Positions 1-5,425 are shown, numbered from the stretch's first letter. The stretch is DNA of 6,776 nucleotides from Anaerolineaceae bacterium (GCA_014860845.1 JACZIY010000067.1:1-6776); one strand, 5' to 3'. Notes: generated by a model from the letters alone, not told the origin. Translations and numbers: made by a program.

Positions 1-1
1 T

Positions 2-1066
2 TTGGTGACCTATGGAGATATGCCATTATTGACAGAAGAAACGCTTCAAAAACTGGTACAAACACAGGCAAAAAACAGCGGACCTTTATCAATGGTCACT
101 ATGGTCTCCGAAGATCCCAGGGGATTTGGCCGCATCATGCGGGGGGTGGATGGATCGGTCGTTGCCATTGTGGAAGAAGTCCAATGTACTCCGGAACAAT
201 TATCCATCCAGGAATTGAATGTCGGCGCGTACTGTTTTGATGCAAAATGGCTTTGGCAGGCGTTACAACGCTTACCCCTCTCCCCTAAAGGTGAATATTA
301 CCTGACGGATGTGGTAGGTATTGCCGTTCAGGATGGTTTACGGGTGGACGCGTTGACTGTTACCGACAATCAGGAAGCTTTGGGGATTAATACCCGTGTG
401 CATCTTGCGGAAGCAGAAACCGTGATGCGCCAACGAATATTGGAAAAATTGATGCTGGCAGGCGTGACTGTAATTGACCCTGCCAGCACGTATGTGGAAG
501 CTAGCGTGAAGATCGGTATGGATACCATCCTGCAACCAAACACGTTTCTACGTGGCGATACGGTTATTGGCGAGAACTGCGTGATTGGTCCCAATACGAT
601 CATCACCGATTGCCAGGTAGGCAACCGCTGTGTAATTCTGGCAGTAGTGATGGAGAAAGCGATTGTGGAAGATAGCGTTGATATGGGGCCTTTTGCCCGT
701 TTGCGCAAAGGTGCGCATCTGGGTCCCGGCGTGCATATGGGCAATTTTGGTGAGGTCAAGGATTCTTACCTGGGTGCCGGGACGAAAATGGGACATTTTT
801 CATACATTGGAAATGCGACTATTGGCAAAGATGTGAATATTGGTGCCGGAACAATCACCTGTAATTATGATGGCGAAAAGAAGCACCCGACAATCATTGG
901 TGATCGGGTGTTTATTGGGAGTGATACAATGCTGGTAGCGCCGCTCACGATCGCAGCAGATGCCAAAACAGGCGCTGGCGCCGTGGTGATACACGATGTA
1001 GCCGCTGGAGAAGTAGTCGTAGGAGTACCTGCAAGACCGATAAGGAAGTCAAAAACAAGTGAATAA
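2..1066 (+). CDS. glmU: Bifunctional UDP-GlcNAc pyrophosphorylase / glucosamine-1-P acetyltransferase GlmU, 5' truncated by window edge
   Basis: This cytoplasmic enzyme makes UDP-GlcNAc for peptidoglycan: it acetylates glucosamine-1-phosphate, then couples the product to UTP. Only the last 354 residues are visible; about 100 N-terminal residues (the nucleotide-binding loop) lie left of the window, so the leading TTG is not a true start. Visible residues 1 to ~135 are the rest of the uridylyltransferase domain: GDMPLL at 5-10 (metal-binding Asp6), EYYLTDVV at 98-105, and Glu58, Asn73 and Asn130 at positions matching substrate contacts of E. coli GlmU. Residues ~155-350 are a left-handed beta-helix of hexapeptide repeats (IGENCVIG, IGKDVNIGAGT). 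This domain has the acetyltransferase signature GPFARLRKG, His265 in KMGHFSYIG as the likely catalytic base, and TCNYDG at 286-291. The C-terminus is complete. The stop overlaps the next gene by 8 bp. Catalytic assignments come from remembered family alignments; the family call is secure. Confidence 0.96.
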   Translation: MVTYGDMPLLTEETLQKLVQTQAKNSGPLSMVTMVSEDPRGFGRIMRGVDGSVVAIVEEVQCTPEQLSIQELNVGAYCFDAKWLWQALQRLPLSPKGEYYLTDVVGIAVQDGLRVDALTVTDNQEALGINTRVHLAEAETVMRQRILEKLMLAGVTVIDPASTYVEASVKIGMDTILQPNTFLRGDTVIGENCVIGPNTIITDCQVGNRCVILAVVMEKAIVEDSVDMGPFARLRKGAHLGPGVHMGNFGEVKDSYLGAGTKMGHFSYIGNATIGKDVNIGAGTITCNYDGEKKHPTIIGDRVFIGSDTMLVAPLTIAADAKTGAGAVVIHDVAAGEVVVGVPARPIRKSKTSE

Positions 1067-2327
1067 TTATTTGTGGATATTGTTTTTTGTTATACTGGGA
1101 TTGGATCTATTATTTTCTATCGTGAGATCCAGTCTACTCAATAGCCGTCCGATGCAATTGATTGGCATGCGCGAGATGGACCCGAAGGGGGTCGAATTGG
1201 CATTATCCGTGCTGGAAAAGAAACGATTACGAGTTTCCTTACGAATCAGTATGATCTTGATGCACTTTATCATCAGTGCTTTTATCTACTTTATTTTCAT
1301 CAGCTTATTCCCACAAATGGCAATCTGGTTCGTTTTTGGGATGGTAATTCTGGCTGCATTTCTCCTTTTGTTGGTAGAATTTGCCCTGGAAGGTTTGGTG
1401 CTGCACGCTCCAGAAAAATGGGCGATTCGGATTGCCTGGCTGGGCGATGTGATGCGATTTGTGTTCTCGCCCGTTGCAGCTTTAATGATGGCGCTATTGG
1501 GTTCTTCTGAGAATTTGCAACAACGTCTGGGTCCTGTGACAGAAGAAGAAATCCGCACCTGGGTGAATACAGATCAGGGTGAAAGTGGATTGGAAAAAGA
1601 TGAACGCGAGATGATCTATTCGATCTTTCAGTTTGGTGAAACACTCTGCCGGGAAATTATGGTCCCACGCATTGATATCACTGGATTGGAAGTGAGTGCG
1701 ACTGTTCAGGAAGCGATCGATGCGTTTACTAAATCGGGGCATTCACGTGTGCCCGTTTATGAAGAGACCATCGATGATATTATCGGTCTGCTGTATGCCA
1801 AAGATTTGTTACGCACGGATTTGACTGAAAAGGAAAAAACGGAGGTTCGTCCTTTTTTACGAAAAGCCTATTTCATTCCCGAATCCAAGAATGTGGATGA
1901 ATTGCTGCGCGAAATGCAGGCGCAGGGCGTTCATATGGCGATTGTGGTGGATGAATATGGCGGAACGGCGGGTCTGGTGACATTGGAAGATATAGTCGAG
2001 GAAATCGTAGGTGAAATCCGCGATGAGTATGACCAGGCCGAAGAACTTGAATTTCAACAAATGTCGGAGGATGAGGTCGTCTTCTCCGGACGTATCGATC
2101 TGGATGATGTCTATGATATTCTGGGTGTTGATCTGACGGAAGATATGGCTGATACCCTGGGTGGATATATTTATGGCCAGATTGGCCGTGTGCCAGTAGG
2201 TGGTGAGCAGATCAAAGTGGATGGCTGGCTGTTAACCGTCTCTCAGGTCAGTGGCAGAAGAATCCGAAAGGTGCTGGCAAAACGGGTAGGTCACATCTCA
2301 GAAACGGAGCAAAGCAATGCAGATTAA
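1059..2327 (+). CDS. CNNM/CorC (HlyC)-type membrane protein with CBS pair
   Basis: A 422-residue integral membrane protein of the CNNM/CorC group (DUF21, CBS pair, CorC_HlyC domain), a family linked to Mg2+/Co2+ handling and often mislabelled hemolysin. Hydrophobic segments lie at about 3-27, 62-84, 88-111 and 131-149, matching a DUF21-type transmembrane domain. An acidic linker follows, with SGLEKDEREMIYSIFQFGE at 176-194. The CBS pair runs from MVPR (201-204) to about 320 and ends in the typical VVDEYGGTAGLVTLEDIVEE segment (296-315). The C-terminal CorC_HlyC/transporter-associated domain spans ~335-408, with SGRIDLDD and DTLGGYI. The start is GTG, chosen because AAGGAAG at 1042-1048 sits 10 nt upstream and the N-terminus leads straight into a membrane helix. 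It overlaps glmU by 8 bp and cdd by 11 bp, which points to coupled translation in one operon. The transported ion cannot be read from sequence. Confidence 0.93.
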   Translation: MNNYLWILFFVILGLDLLFSIVRSSLLNSRPMQLIGMREMDPKGVELALSVLEKKRLRVSLRISMILMHFIISAFIYFIFISLFPQMAIWFVFGMVILAAFLLLLVEFALEGLVLHAPEKWAIRIAWLGDVMRFVFSPVAALMMALLGSSENLQQRLGPVTEEEIRTWVNTDQGESGLEKDEREMIYSIFQFGETLCREIMVPRIDITGLEVSATVQEAIDAFTKSGHSRVPVYEETIDDIIGLLYAKDLLRTDLTEKEKTEVRPFLRKAYFIPESKNVDELLREMQAQGVHMAIVVDEYGGTAGLVTLEDIVEEIVGEIRDEYDQAEELEFQQMSEDEVVFSGRIDLDDVYDILGVDLTEDMADTLGGYIYGQIGRVPVGGEQIKVDGWLLTVSQVSGRRIRKVLAKRVGHISETEQSNAD

Positions 2328-2727
2328 TGAGGAACAAAAAGAAACTTTAATTCAGGCAGCAATAGCTGTCCGACACTGGGCGTATGTTCCTTATTCTCAT
2401 TATCCGGTTGGTGCAGCGATCTTAACTACTTCTGGAAAAATCTATGATGGTATCAATGTGGAGAGTGCCGCTTTCCCAACCACGATGTGTGCGGAGCGTG
2501 TGGCAATTTTTAAAGCTGTCTCTGAAGGAGAACGGGATTTTGTCGCCATCGCGGTAGTGACCGATAATGCTGGTAGCCCGTGTGGTGGATGCCGGCAGGT
2601 GATGGCAGAATTTGGCCTGGAGACGATTGTTTTAATCGCTGATGGTGAGGGGAAGATCAGCCAGGAAACAACCGTATCCGGCTTGCTTCCGGGCGCATTT
2701 ACACCTAAAGATTTACCGTCTCTATAA
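2317..2727 (+). CDS. cdd: Cytidine deaminase
   Basis: A 136-residue homotetramer-type cytidine deaminase of the pyrimidine salvage pathway, converting cytidine and deoxycytidine to uridine and deoxyuridine in the cytoplasm. The zinc site is complete: Cys58 and the proton-shuttling Glu60 in the MCAER motif, and Cys89 and Cys92 in PCGGCRQ. Upstream, YVPYSHYPVGAAI (23-35) and the substrate-binding NVESAAFPTTMCAER (47-61) match the family, as does the length (130-140 residues). The ATG at 2317 lies inside the 3' end of the CBS-protein gene (11-bp overlap), with a GGAG at about 2306-2309 as ribosome binding site. Its place just before recO recalls the cdd-era-recO order of Firmicutes, but without era. 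Nothing in the sequence looks damaged. Confidence 0.96.
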   Translation: MQINEEQKETLIQAAIAVRHWAYVPYSHYPVGAAILTTSGKIYDGINVESAAFPTTMCAERVAIFKAVSEGERDFVAIAVVTDNAGSPCGGCRQVMAEFGLETIVLIADGEGKISQETTVSGLLPGAFTPKDLPSL

Positions 2728-2736
2728 AGGAAAAAT

Positions 2737-3502
2737 ATGACATCGCGTGAACGCAGTCGCCGGGTGGATGCATTGATTTTGCGCCACCAGCGTTGGGGTG
2801 AAGCTGATCGACTGTTAACCATTTTTACGCGTGAGCATGGAAAATTAAGGATCGTTGCCAAAGGGGCACGCAAGACCACGTCCCGCAAAGCCGGGCATCT
2901 GGAACCCTTCATGCGTTCCACCCTGCAACTGGCTCAGGGTCGGGATCTATGGATTGTCACGCAGGCTGAAACAATCAATGCGTTTTTACCCATCCGGGAT
3001 GATCTGCAGCTGATGGGCATTGCTTCCTATGTGATTGAATTGCTGGATAAATTCACTTACGAAGATGGGACCAACCCACCCTTGTATCGATTGGCAGTGG
3101 AAACCCTGGAGCGTTTATGTACTACCGACCCGGTTTTTGTAGTACTGCGATATTATGAGATGCGTTTGCTGGATATTTTGGGATATCGGCCGCAGTTGTT
3201 TCAATGCATTGGCTGTCAGGAAGAAATCAAGGCCGAAGATCAATATTTTTCCGCACTGGTGGGTGGGGTGATCTGTCCACGTTGCGCACATAAATATGAG
3301 GACGTGCGAAAAATCAGCATGGCATCCCTGAAATATCTACGCCATTTTCAACGCAGCACTTATAAGGAAGCGCTGGCAGCCACACCGGGGGGAAGGTGTG
3401 ATGCAGGAAGTGGAAAAGATCATGCAATGGTACCTGACGTATCTTTTAGAACGGGCGATTAATTCTCAGGTTTTCCTGCAGCAAATTCGTAAGGACAGCT
3501 GA
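2737..3502 (+). CDS. recO: DNA repair protein RecO, with a +1 frameshift near the 3' end
   Basis: RecO is the recombination mediator that works with RecR and RecF to load RecA on SSB-coated single-stranded DNA and to anneal strands. Residues 1-80 form the N-terminal OB fold (DALILRHQRWGEADRLLTIF, then GKLRIVAKGARK). The helical region contains YELLDKF-like and LRYYEMRLLDILGY segments. A zinc finger is present: Cys157 and Cys160 (CIGC) with Cys180 and Cys183 (CPRC). The ATG at 2737 has AAAGG at 2726-2730, overlapping the cdd stop. As read, the frame ends at 3462 after 241 residues with an unrelated 23-residue tail. Reading with one G fewer in the G run at 3387-3392 gives ...TPGEGVMQEVEK..., a normal RecO C-terminal helix (QWYLTYLLERAINSQVFL) and a stop at 3500-3502, 254 residues in all. 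A homopolymer sequencing error and a real mutation are both possible. The family identification is firm. Confidence 0.92.
3387..3392 (+). other. Six-G run causing the recO frameshift
   Basis: Six consecutive G residues sit at codons 217-219 of recO. The upstream frame reads Thr-Pro-Gly-Gly-Arg-Cys and leaves the conserved protein. The frame one base further reads Gly-Glu-Gly-Val-Met-Gln and continues the family's C-terminus for 34 more codons. Five Gs would make the gene intact. Homopolymer runs are common sites of both sequencing indels and phase-variable slippage; the sequence alone cannot separate these. Confidence 0.85.
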
Positions 3503-3511
3503 TTGATTGGT
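3501..3511 (+). repeat. Left copy of 11-bp border repeat GATTGATTGGT
   Basis: Exact 11-base match to 5337-5347. This copy begins inside the restored recO stop codon. Together the two copies bracket the accessory patch, as a target duplication or recombination footprint would. The unit is partly low-complexity (GATT twice), so chance is not excluded. Confidence 0.45.
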
Positions 3512-3587
3512 CTGAATACTGGATGATTGATTATAAAGTCAAAAGTGCGATGCGTCTTCAGTGCGAACAGGAGATTGAAGACGGCGC

Positions 3588-3670
3588 GGTGCATTGCACT
3601 TAGGGATAAAGAGTCTACATCAATCGGAAATTTACGATCGGGAATCCAGAATCCAAAAGTGCATTGCACC
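3588..3670 (+). repeat. 83-bp inverted-terminus repeat element, unit 1
   Basis: It begins GGTGCATTGCACTT and ends AAGTGCATTGCACC. These ends are inverted repeats of each other (13 of 14 bases), and each is itself nearly palindromic around GTGCA-T-TGCAC. The interior starts AGGGATAAAGAG. By hand alignment it matches unit 2 at about 73 of 83 positions once 21 extra bases in unit 2 are set aside. Unit 3 is an inverted, more diverged relative. It has no coding capacity; size and ends fit a MITE-like or REP-like non-autonomous element, but no transposase is present here to pair with it. Confidence 0.72.
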
Positions 3671-3741
3671 TTCGATGGGACCGGAAACGGAAGACAGGGG
3701 ATGGTGGATGTGCACCACTACTGCAGCAAAAATCTGAACTG

Positions 3742-3833
3742 GGATTTACAGGATTTTAAGTATAAAATTCGCATCGAACTTTTTCCAGTTGAAGATAACT
3801 GGTTCAAAGCGTCCTGTTCAGGATTTACAGGAT
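3742..3833 (+). repeat. Pair of GGATTTACAGGAT direct repeats
   Basis: The 13-base motif GGATTTACAGGAT occurs exactly at 3742-3754 and 3821-3833, each preceded by a CTG-rich lead (CTGAACTG and CTGTTCA). Similar CAGGATTTACAGGAT phrases are, from memory, widely dispersed in environmental bacterial genomes, often near small accessory genes. The 66 bases between the copies show no gene. They separate repeat units 1 and 2. Confidence 0.5.
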
Positions 3834-3840
3834 AACCCCC

Positions 3841-3944
3841 GGTGCATTGTCGAAGATGCCCTATAGGGTACACTTGGAGATAAAAAATCTACACCAATCG
3901 AGATATTACGATCGAGAATCCAGAATCCAAAAGTGCATTGCACC
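3841..3944 (+). repeat. 83-bp repeat element, unit 2, carrying 21 extra bases
   Basis: Same orientation as unit 1 and about 88% identical. Its left end reads GGTGCATTG, then 21 bases (3850-3870), then CACTT, so the left terminal palindrome is split. The remainder (3871-3944) aligns without gaps and ends AAGTGCATTGCACC. The 21-base segment contains the perfect palindrome CCCTATAGGG at 3859-3868. The total of 104 bp equals 83 plus 21 exactly. Confidence 0.72.
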
Positions 3945-3973
3945 TTATAAACAATAGAGCTGGATTAGGGAAA

Positions 3974-4057
3974 GGTGCAGCGCACTTCTGGTCTTGAGAT
4001 AATCAATCTCTTCTATCGGGATGGATGGAGGTTGTTAATCCCTAAGTGCAACGCACC
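3974..4057 (-). repeat. 84-bp repeat element, unit 3, inverted
   Basis: On the + strand it begins GGTGCAGCGCACTT and ends AAGTGCAACGCACC. Read on the - strand its first bases, GGTGCGTTGCACTT followed by AGGGATTAA, match unit 1's start at 21 of 23 positions. The interior beyond that is diverged, though a CATC-ATC segment lines up. The near-identical length (84 against 83 bp) and the same terminal design support one element family with an inverted copy here. Confidence 0.62.
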
Positions 4058-4067
4058 ATTGGCTTCA

Positions 4068-4097
4068 GGTGAAACACAATTCTGGTCTTGCGGTAAT
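4068..4097 (-). repeat. Partial, degenerate fourth copy of the repeat end
   Basis: GGTGAAACACAATTCTGGTCTTG matches the left edge of unit 3 at about 19 of 23 positions, and the similarity continues into TAAT. The mismatches destroy the palindrome. No matching right end is visible before the nucleotidyltransferase gene, so this looks like a truncated or decayed copy in the same orientation as unit 3. Confidence 0.45.
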
Positions 4098-4198
4098 TTG
4101 TCCAGTAAAACAAAATTCAATTTTTGGTACAAAATGAAATAGTGGTCATTTACAAGAGGTGGATGCCTTTCAGACATATAGTTTGCATTAATATAAAT

Positions 4199-4600
4199 AT
4201 GAAAGATATGATCCACCGGATAGCCCTGGATTTACCGCCAGAAGAATGGAAGACATACAGTCCTAACACAGCCATTCTCCAGCGACAATCTGCTACCCAT
4301 TCTCAGCTGGAGAGTCGCCGTAAACAAGCTTTGCGGGTAGCCCGACAAGCGGCATCATTGTTGCGTAAAGAGTTCGACGCCAGGAAAGTGGTGTTGTTCG
4401 GTTCTCTGGCGGTCCACGGAAACTTCACCTTATGGTATGACATTGACCTGGCGGTTTTTGGATTACCTGCCGATCGTTTTTATGCCGCTGTTGCCGCAAT
4501 TACCGGGTTAAGTGCAGAATTCAAAGTTGACCTGATAGATGCTGAAGAGTGTAAAACCTCGTTACGCGATGCTATTGATCGGGACGGGATTGCACTGTGA
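4199..4600 (+). CDS. Small MNT-like nucleotidyltransferase domain protein
   Basis: A 133-residue protein of the polymerase-beta nucleotidyltransferase fold, minimal (MNT) type. Counting from ATG 4199, the signature is Gly68-Ser69 in LFGSLAVHG, then Asp81 and Asp83 in YDIDLAVFG, and a third acidic residue, Asp111, in FKVDLID. The metal-binding triad therefore appears complete. The GS-to-DxD spacing is 11 residues, one more than the usual 10. Such proteins usually pair with a HEPN partner; in known MNT-HEPN systems the MNT acts as an AMP-transferring antitoxin. Here the overlapping GTG at 4597 opens only 15 codons before a stop, so no partner survives. The frame is open further upstream to ATG 4124, but those 25 residues look like repeat-derived sequence without family character. 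ATG 4208 is equally possible; no start has a convincing ribosome binding site. Whether it is expressed is unclear. Confidence 0.78.
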   Translation: MKDMIHRIALDLPPEEWKTYSPNTAILQRQSATHSQLESRRKQALRVARQAASLLRKEFDARKVVLFGSLAVHGNFTLWYDIDLAVFGLPADRFYAAVAAITGLSAEFKVDLIDAEECKTSLRDAIDRDGIAL

Positions 4601-4612
4601 ATAGTTCGTTAT

Positions 4613-4628
4613 TAACACTGAGGTGTTA
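4613..4628 (+). repeat. Small hairpin just after the nucleotidyltransferase gene
   Basis: TAACAC-TGAG-GTGTTA is a perfect 6-bp stem with a 4-base loop, 12 bases after the stop codon. The following TATTATTAAG is not a proper T run and the stem is AT-rich, so this would be at best a weak terminator. Confidence 0.3.
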
Positions 4629-4640
4629 TATTATTAAGAT

Positions 4641-4848
4641 ATGAAGAATAAGAAATTGCCAAAATTAGATAAAAACAAAAATAACAATATCTTCTATTCA
4701 AGATGAGACTGATGAGATAGCGTATTAGCATTCAAAAACACCTCAAGAACGAATGGAAGCAATCGAGGTGATGTGGCAGATTATTTATGGCTATGATCCA
4801 GCTACCACCCGACTTCAAAGAGTCCTTGAAATTGCTGACCTGAAATAA
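4641..4848 (+). pseudogene. Decayed small antitoxin-like gene (nonsense codon plus frameshift)
   Basis: The in-frame stretch after the stop at 4726-4728 reads HSKTPQERMEAIEVMWQIIY, then GYDPATTRLQRVLEIADLK, with a stop at 4846-4848. Before the stop the same frame reads SSIQDETDEIAY. This resembles a family of ~70-90-residue accessory proteins with a core like EYWLSKTPEERIEAVE...QRV, which from memory sit just before AbiEii-like nucleotidyltransferase genes as presumed antitoxins. The family has Trp exactly where TAG stands, so one change, TGG to TAG, explains the stop. The likely N-terminus (ATG 4641, MKNKKLPKLDKNKN) is in another frame, with the shift near 4684-4692. An internal ATG at 4753 could give only 31 residues. 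Two independent lesions argue for a real pseudogene and against a sequencing slip. Confidence 0.68.
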
Positions 4849-4902
4849 AGGTTACATCTCTTCTGGGTAGTTATTCTATTAAGTAGCTGCAAAAAAAATG
4901 TC

Positions 4903-4953
4903 ATGGGGCGGTATAAAGACCTAAATGATCCGGAGAACCTACCAGAATCTTAA
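4903..4953 (+). pseudogene. C-terminal scrap resembling an AbiEii-like nucleotidyltransferase
   Basis: MGRYKDLNDPENLPES followed by TAA. The GRxKDLxDxExL pattern is typical of the extreme C-terminus of AbiEii-like or related nucleotidyltransferases that follow the small antitoxin-like gene seen just upstream. The rest of the gene (normally 150 or more codons) is gone: only 54 bases lie between the antitoxin remnant and this scrap. I read it as what an internal deletion left behind. At 16 residues the match is suggestive only; its position and order are what support it. Confidence 0.42.
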
Positions 4954-4993
4954 TTATTAGATTTCTATATATCCTGAAAGTTGCTCTTGATAT

Positions 4994-5257
4994 TCAAGCA
5001 GGTAGAGCGACCTGTTCCACCAACACCCCATCCAACATGCTCCAGACTTTGTCCGATCTCTCGGCGATTTCCAGGTTGTGGGTGACCACCACTACACAGT
5101 AGCGTTGCTGGTGAGCCAATTGCTGTAGTATCTCGATCACGTTTTCTCCATTGGCTTTGTCCAGGTTTCCGGTCGGTTCATCGGCTAAGATCACCCTGGC
5201 ACCGCTCGCCAGGGCACGTGCGATCGCCACCCGCTGCTGCTCTCCACTGGACAGGTT
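4994..5257 (-). pseudogene. C-terminal fragment of an ABC-transporter ATPase (LolD/MacB-like)
   Basis: About 87 residues on the - strand. They begin at the ABC signature ([16 protein letters not shown]), followed by Walker B and D-loop ([12 protein letters not shown]), the switch histidine (VVVVTHN), and a normal C-terminus with its stop at 4994-4996. [10 protein letters not shown] is typical of the LolD/MacB/FtsE group of lipoprotein- and efflux-type ATPases. The N-terminal ~140 residues with Walker A and the Q-loop are absent: upstream on the - strand (from 5258) the sequence abruptly becomes AT-rich and reaches a stop at 5270-5272. A nominal start at GTG 5230 would give a 78-residue protein unable to bind ATP. 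It runs against all its neighbours and its base composition is richer in G+C than the flanks, so it is probably a transplanted or deletion-derived piece. Confidence 0.82.
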
Positions 5258-5336
5258 TGTGGAAAAAAATTAATTTTTGATTCAATATGGAATGGGGATT
5301 AAAAAAGGGATGCGACAATAAAATACGTTGCAGGCA

Positions 5337-5347
5337 GATTGATTGGT
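5337..5347 (+). repeat. Right copy of 11-bp border repeat GATTGATTGGT
   Basis: Exact match to 3501-3511 at the recO stop. This copy overlaps the TGG and first T of the glyQS extended -10 box. Joining the two copies would leave recO and glyQS separated by about 87 bases, with the promoter intact. Confidence 0.45.
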
Positions 5348-5352
5348 ATAAT
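5344..5352 (+). promoter_or_regulatory. Extended -10 promoter for glyQS
   Basis: TGGTATAAT is a perfect extended -10 (TGnTATAAT). A -35 match at standard spacing is poor: TTGCAG at 5328-5333 is only 13 bases away. Extended -10 promoters tolerate this. Transcription would start near 5359 and leave a leader of about 65 bases, too short for a T-box riboswitch. Confidence 0.6.
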
Positions 5353-5416
5353 TGCTACACGATTTTGCAATAGTTTCTGGCTGGTTTTATTATTTTTTTA
5401 ATTGACAACGGGTTTT

Positions 5417-5421
5417 GGAGG
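5417..5421 (+). promoter_or_regulatory. Ribosome binding site of glyQS
   Basis: GGAGG four bases before the ATG at 5426 is the strongest Shine-Dalgarno match in the window and fixes the glyQS start. Confidence 0.75.
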
Positions 5422-5425
5422 AAGA

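Larger units (their letters stand above)
3503..4198. other. Non-coding, repeat-rich stretch downstream of recO
   Basis: About 700 bases without a credible gene. The short open frames here (for example 3527-3835) cross the repeat units, have no ribosome binding site and resemble no family I know. The content is: a degenerate palindrome AAGTGCGATGCGTC at 3543-3556, three ~83-bp repeat units and a partial fourth (separate entries), two GGATTTACAGGAT motifs, and a small perfect inverted repeat CCAGTT...AACTGG at 3785-3802 with a 6-base loop. No T-rich terminator hairpin is visible after recO. The stretch is the left part of the accessory patch between recO and glyQS. Confidence 0.7.

Noticed and set aside
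2442..2921. 159-codon open frame on the - strand opposite cdd and recO
   Set aside because: It is opposite two clearly conserved genes with complete motifs; its translation is rich in Arg, Ser and Pro with no family character, as expected of an antisense shadow.
3387..3392. Programmed +1 frameshift producing two forms of RecO
   Set aside because: The run lies in CCG GGG GGA with no rare codon or stop at the shift point and no stimulatory element that I can see; RecO has no known programmed shift. An indel is simpler.
3543..3556. AAGTGCGATGCGTC as the right end of another copy of the 83-bp element
   Set aside because: The left nine bases fit but the right arm (GCGTC instead of GCACC) does not, and no matching left end is seen in the ~85 bases before it, which are mostly recO; too weak to list.
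3527..3835. 102-codon open frame on the + strand between recO and the nucleotidyltransferase
   Set aside because: It runs through repeat unit 1 and both GGATTTACAGGAT motifs, has no ribosome binding site, and its translation shows no recognisable family pattern.
3588..4057. Possible CRISPR array from the repeated GTGCATTGCAC motifs
   Set aside because: The repeats are inverted pairs at the ends of ~83-bp units, spacing is irregular (about 55-170 bp), and the sequence between them is itself repeated, unlike CRISPR spacers.
4124..4198. N-terminal extension of the nucleotidyltransferase from ATG 4124
   Set aside because: The 25 added residues have no similarity to the family's compact N-terminus, and there is no ribosome binding site at 4124; the frame is probably open by chance.
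4613..4644. Rho-independent terminator after the nucleotidyltransferase
   Set aside because: The 6-bp stem is AT-rich and is not followed by a T run, so it is listed only as a small hairpin.
5353..5425. T-box or other riboswitch ahead of glyQS
   Set aside because: The leader after the -10 box is only about 65 bases, with no specifier stem, T-box sequence or terminator hairpin visible.
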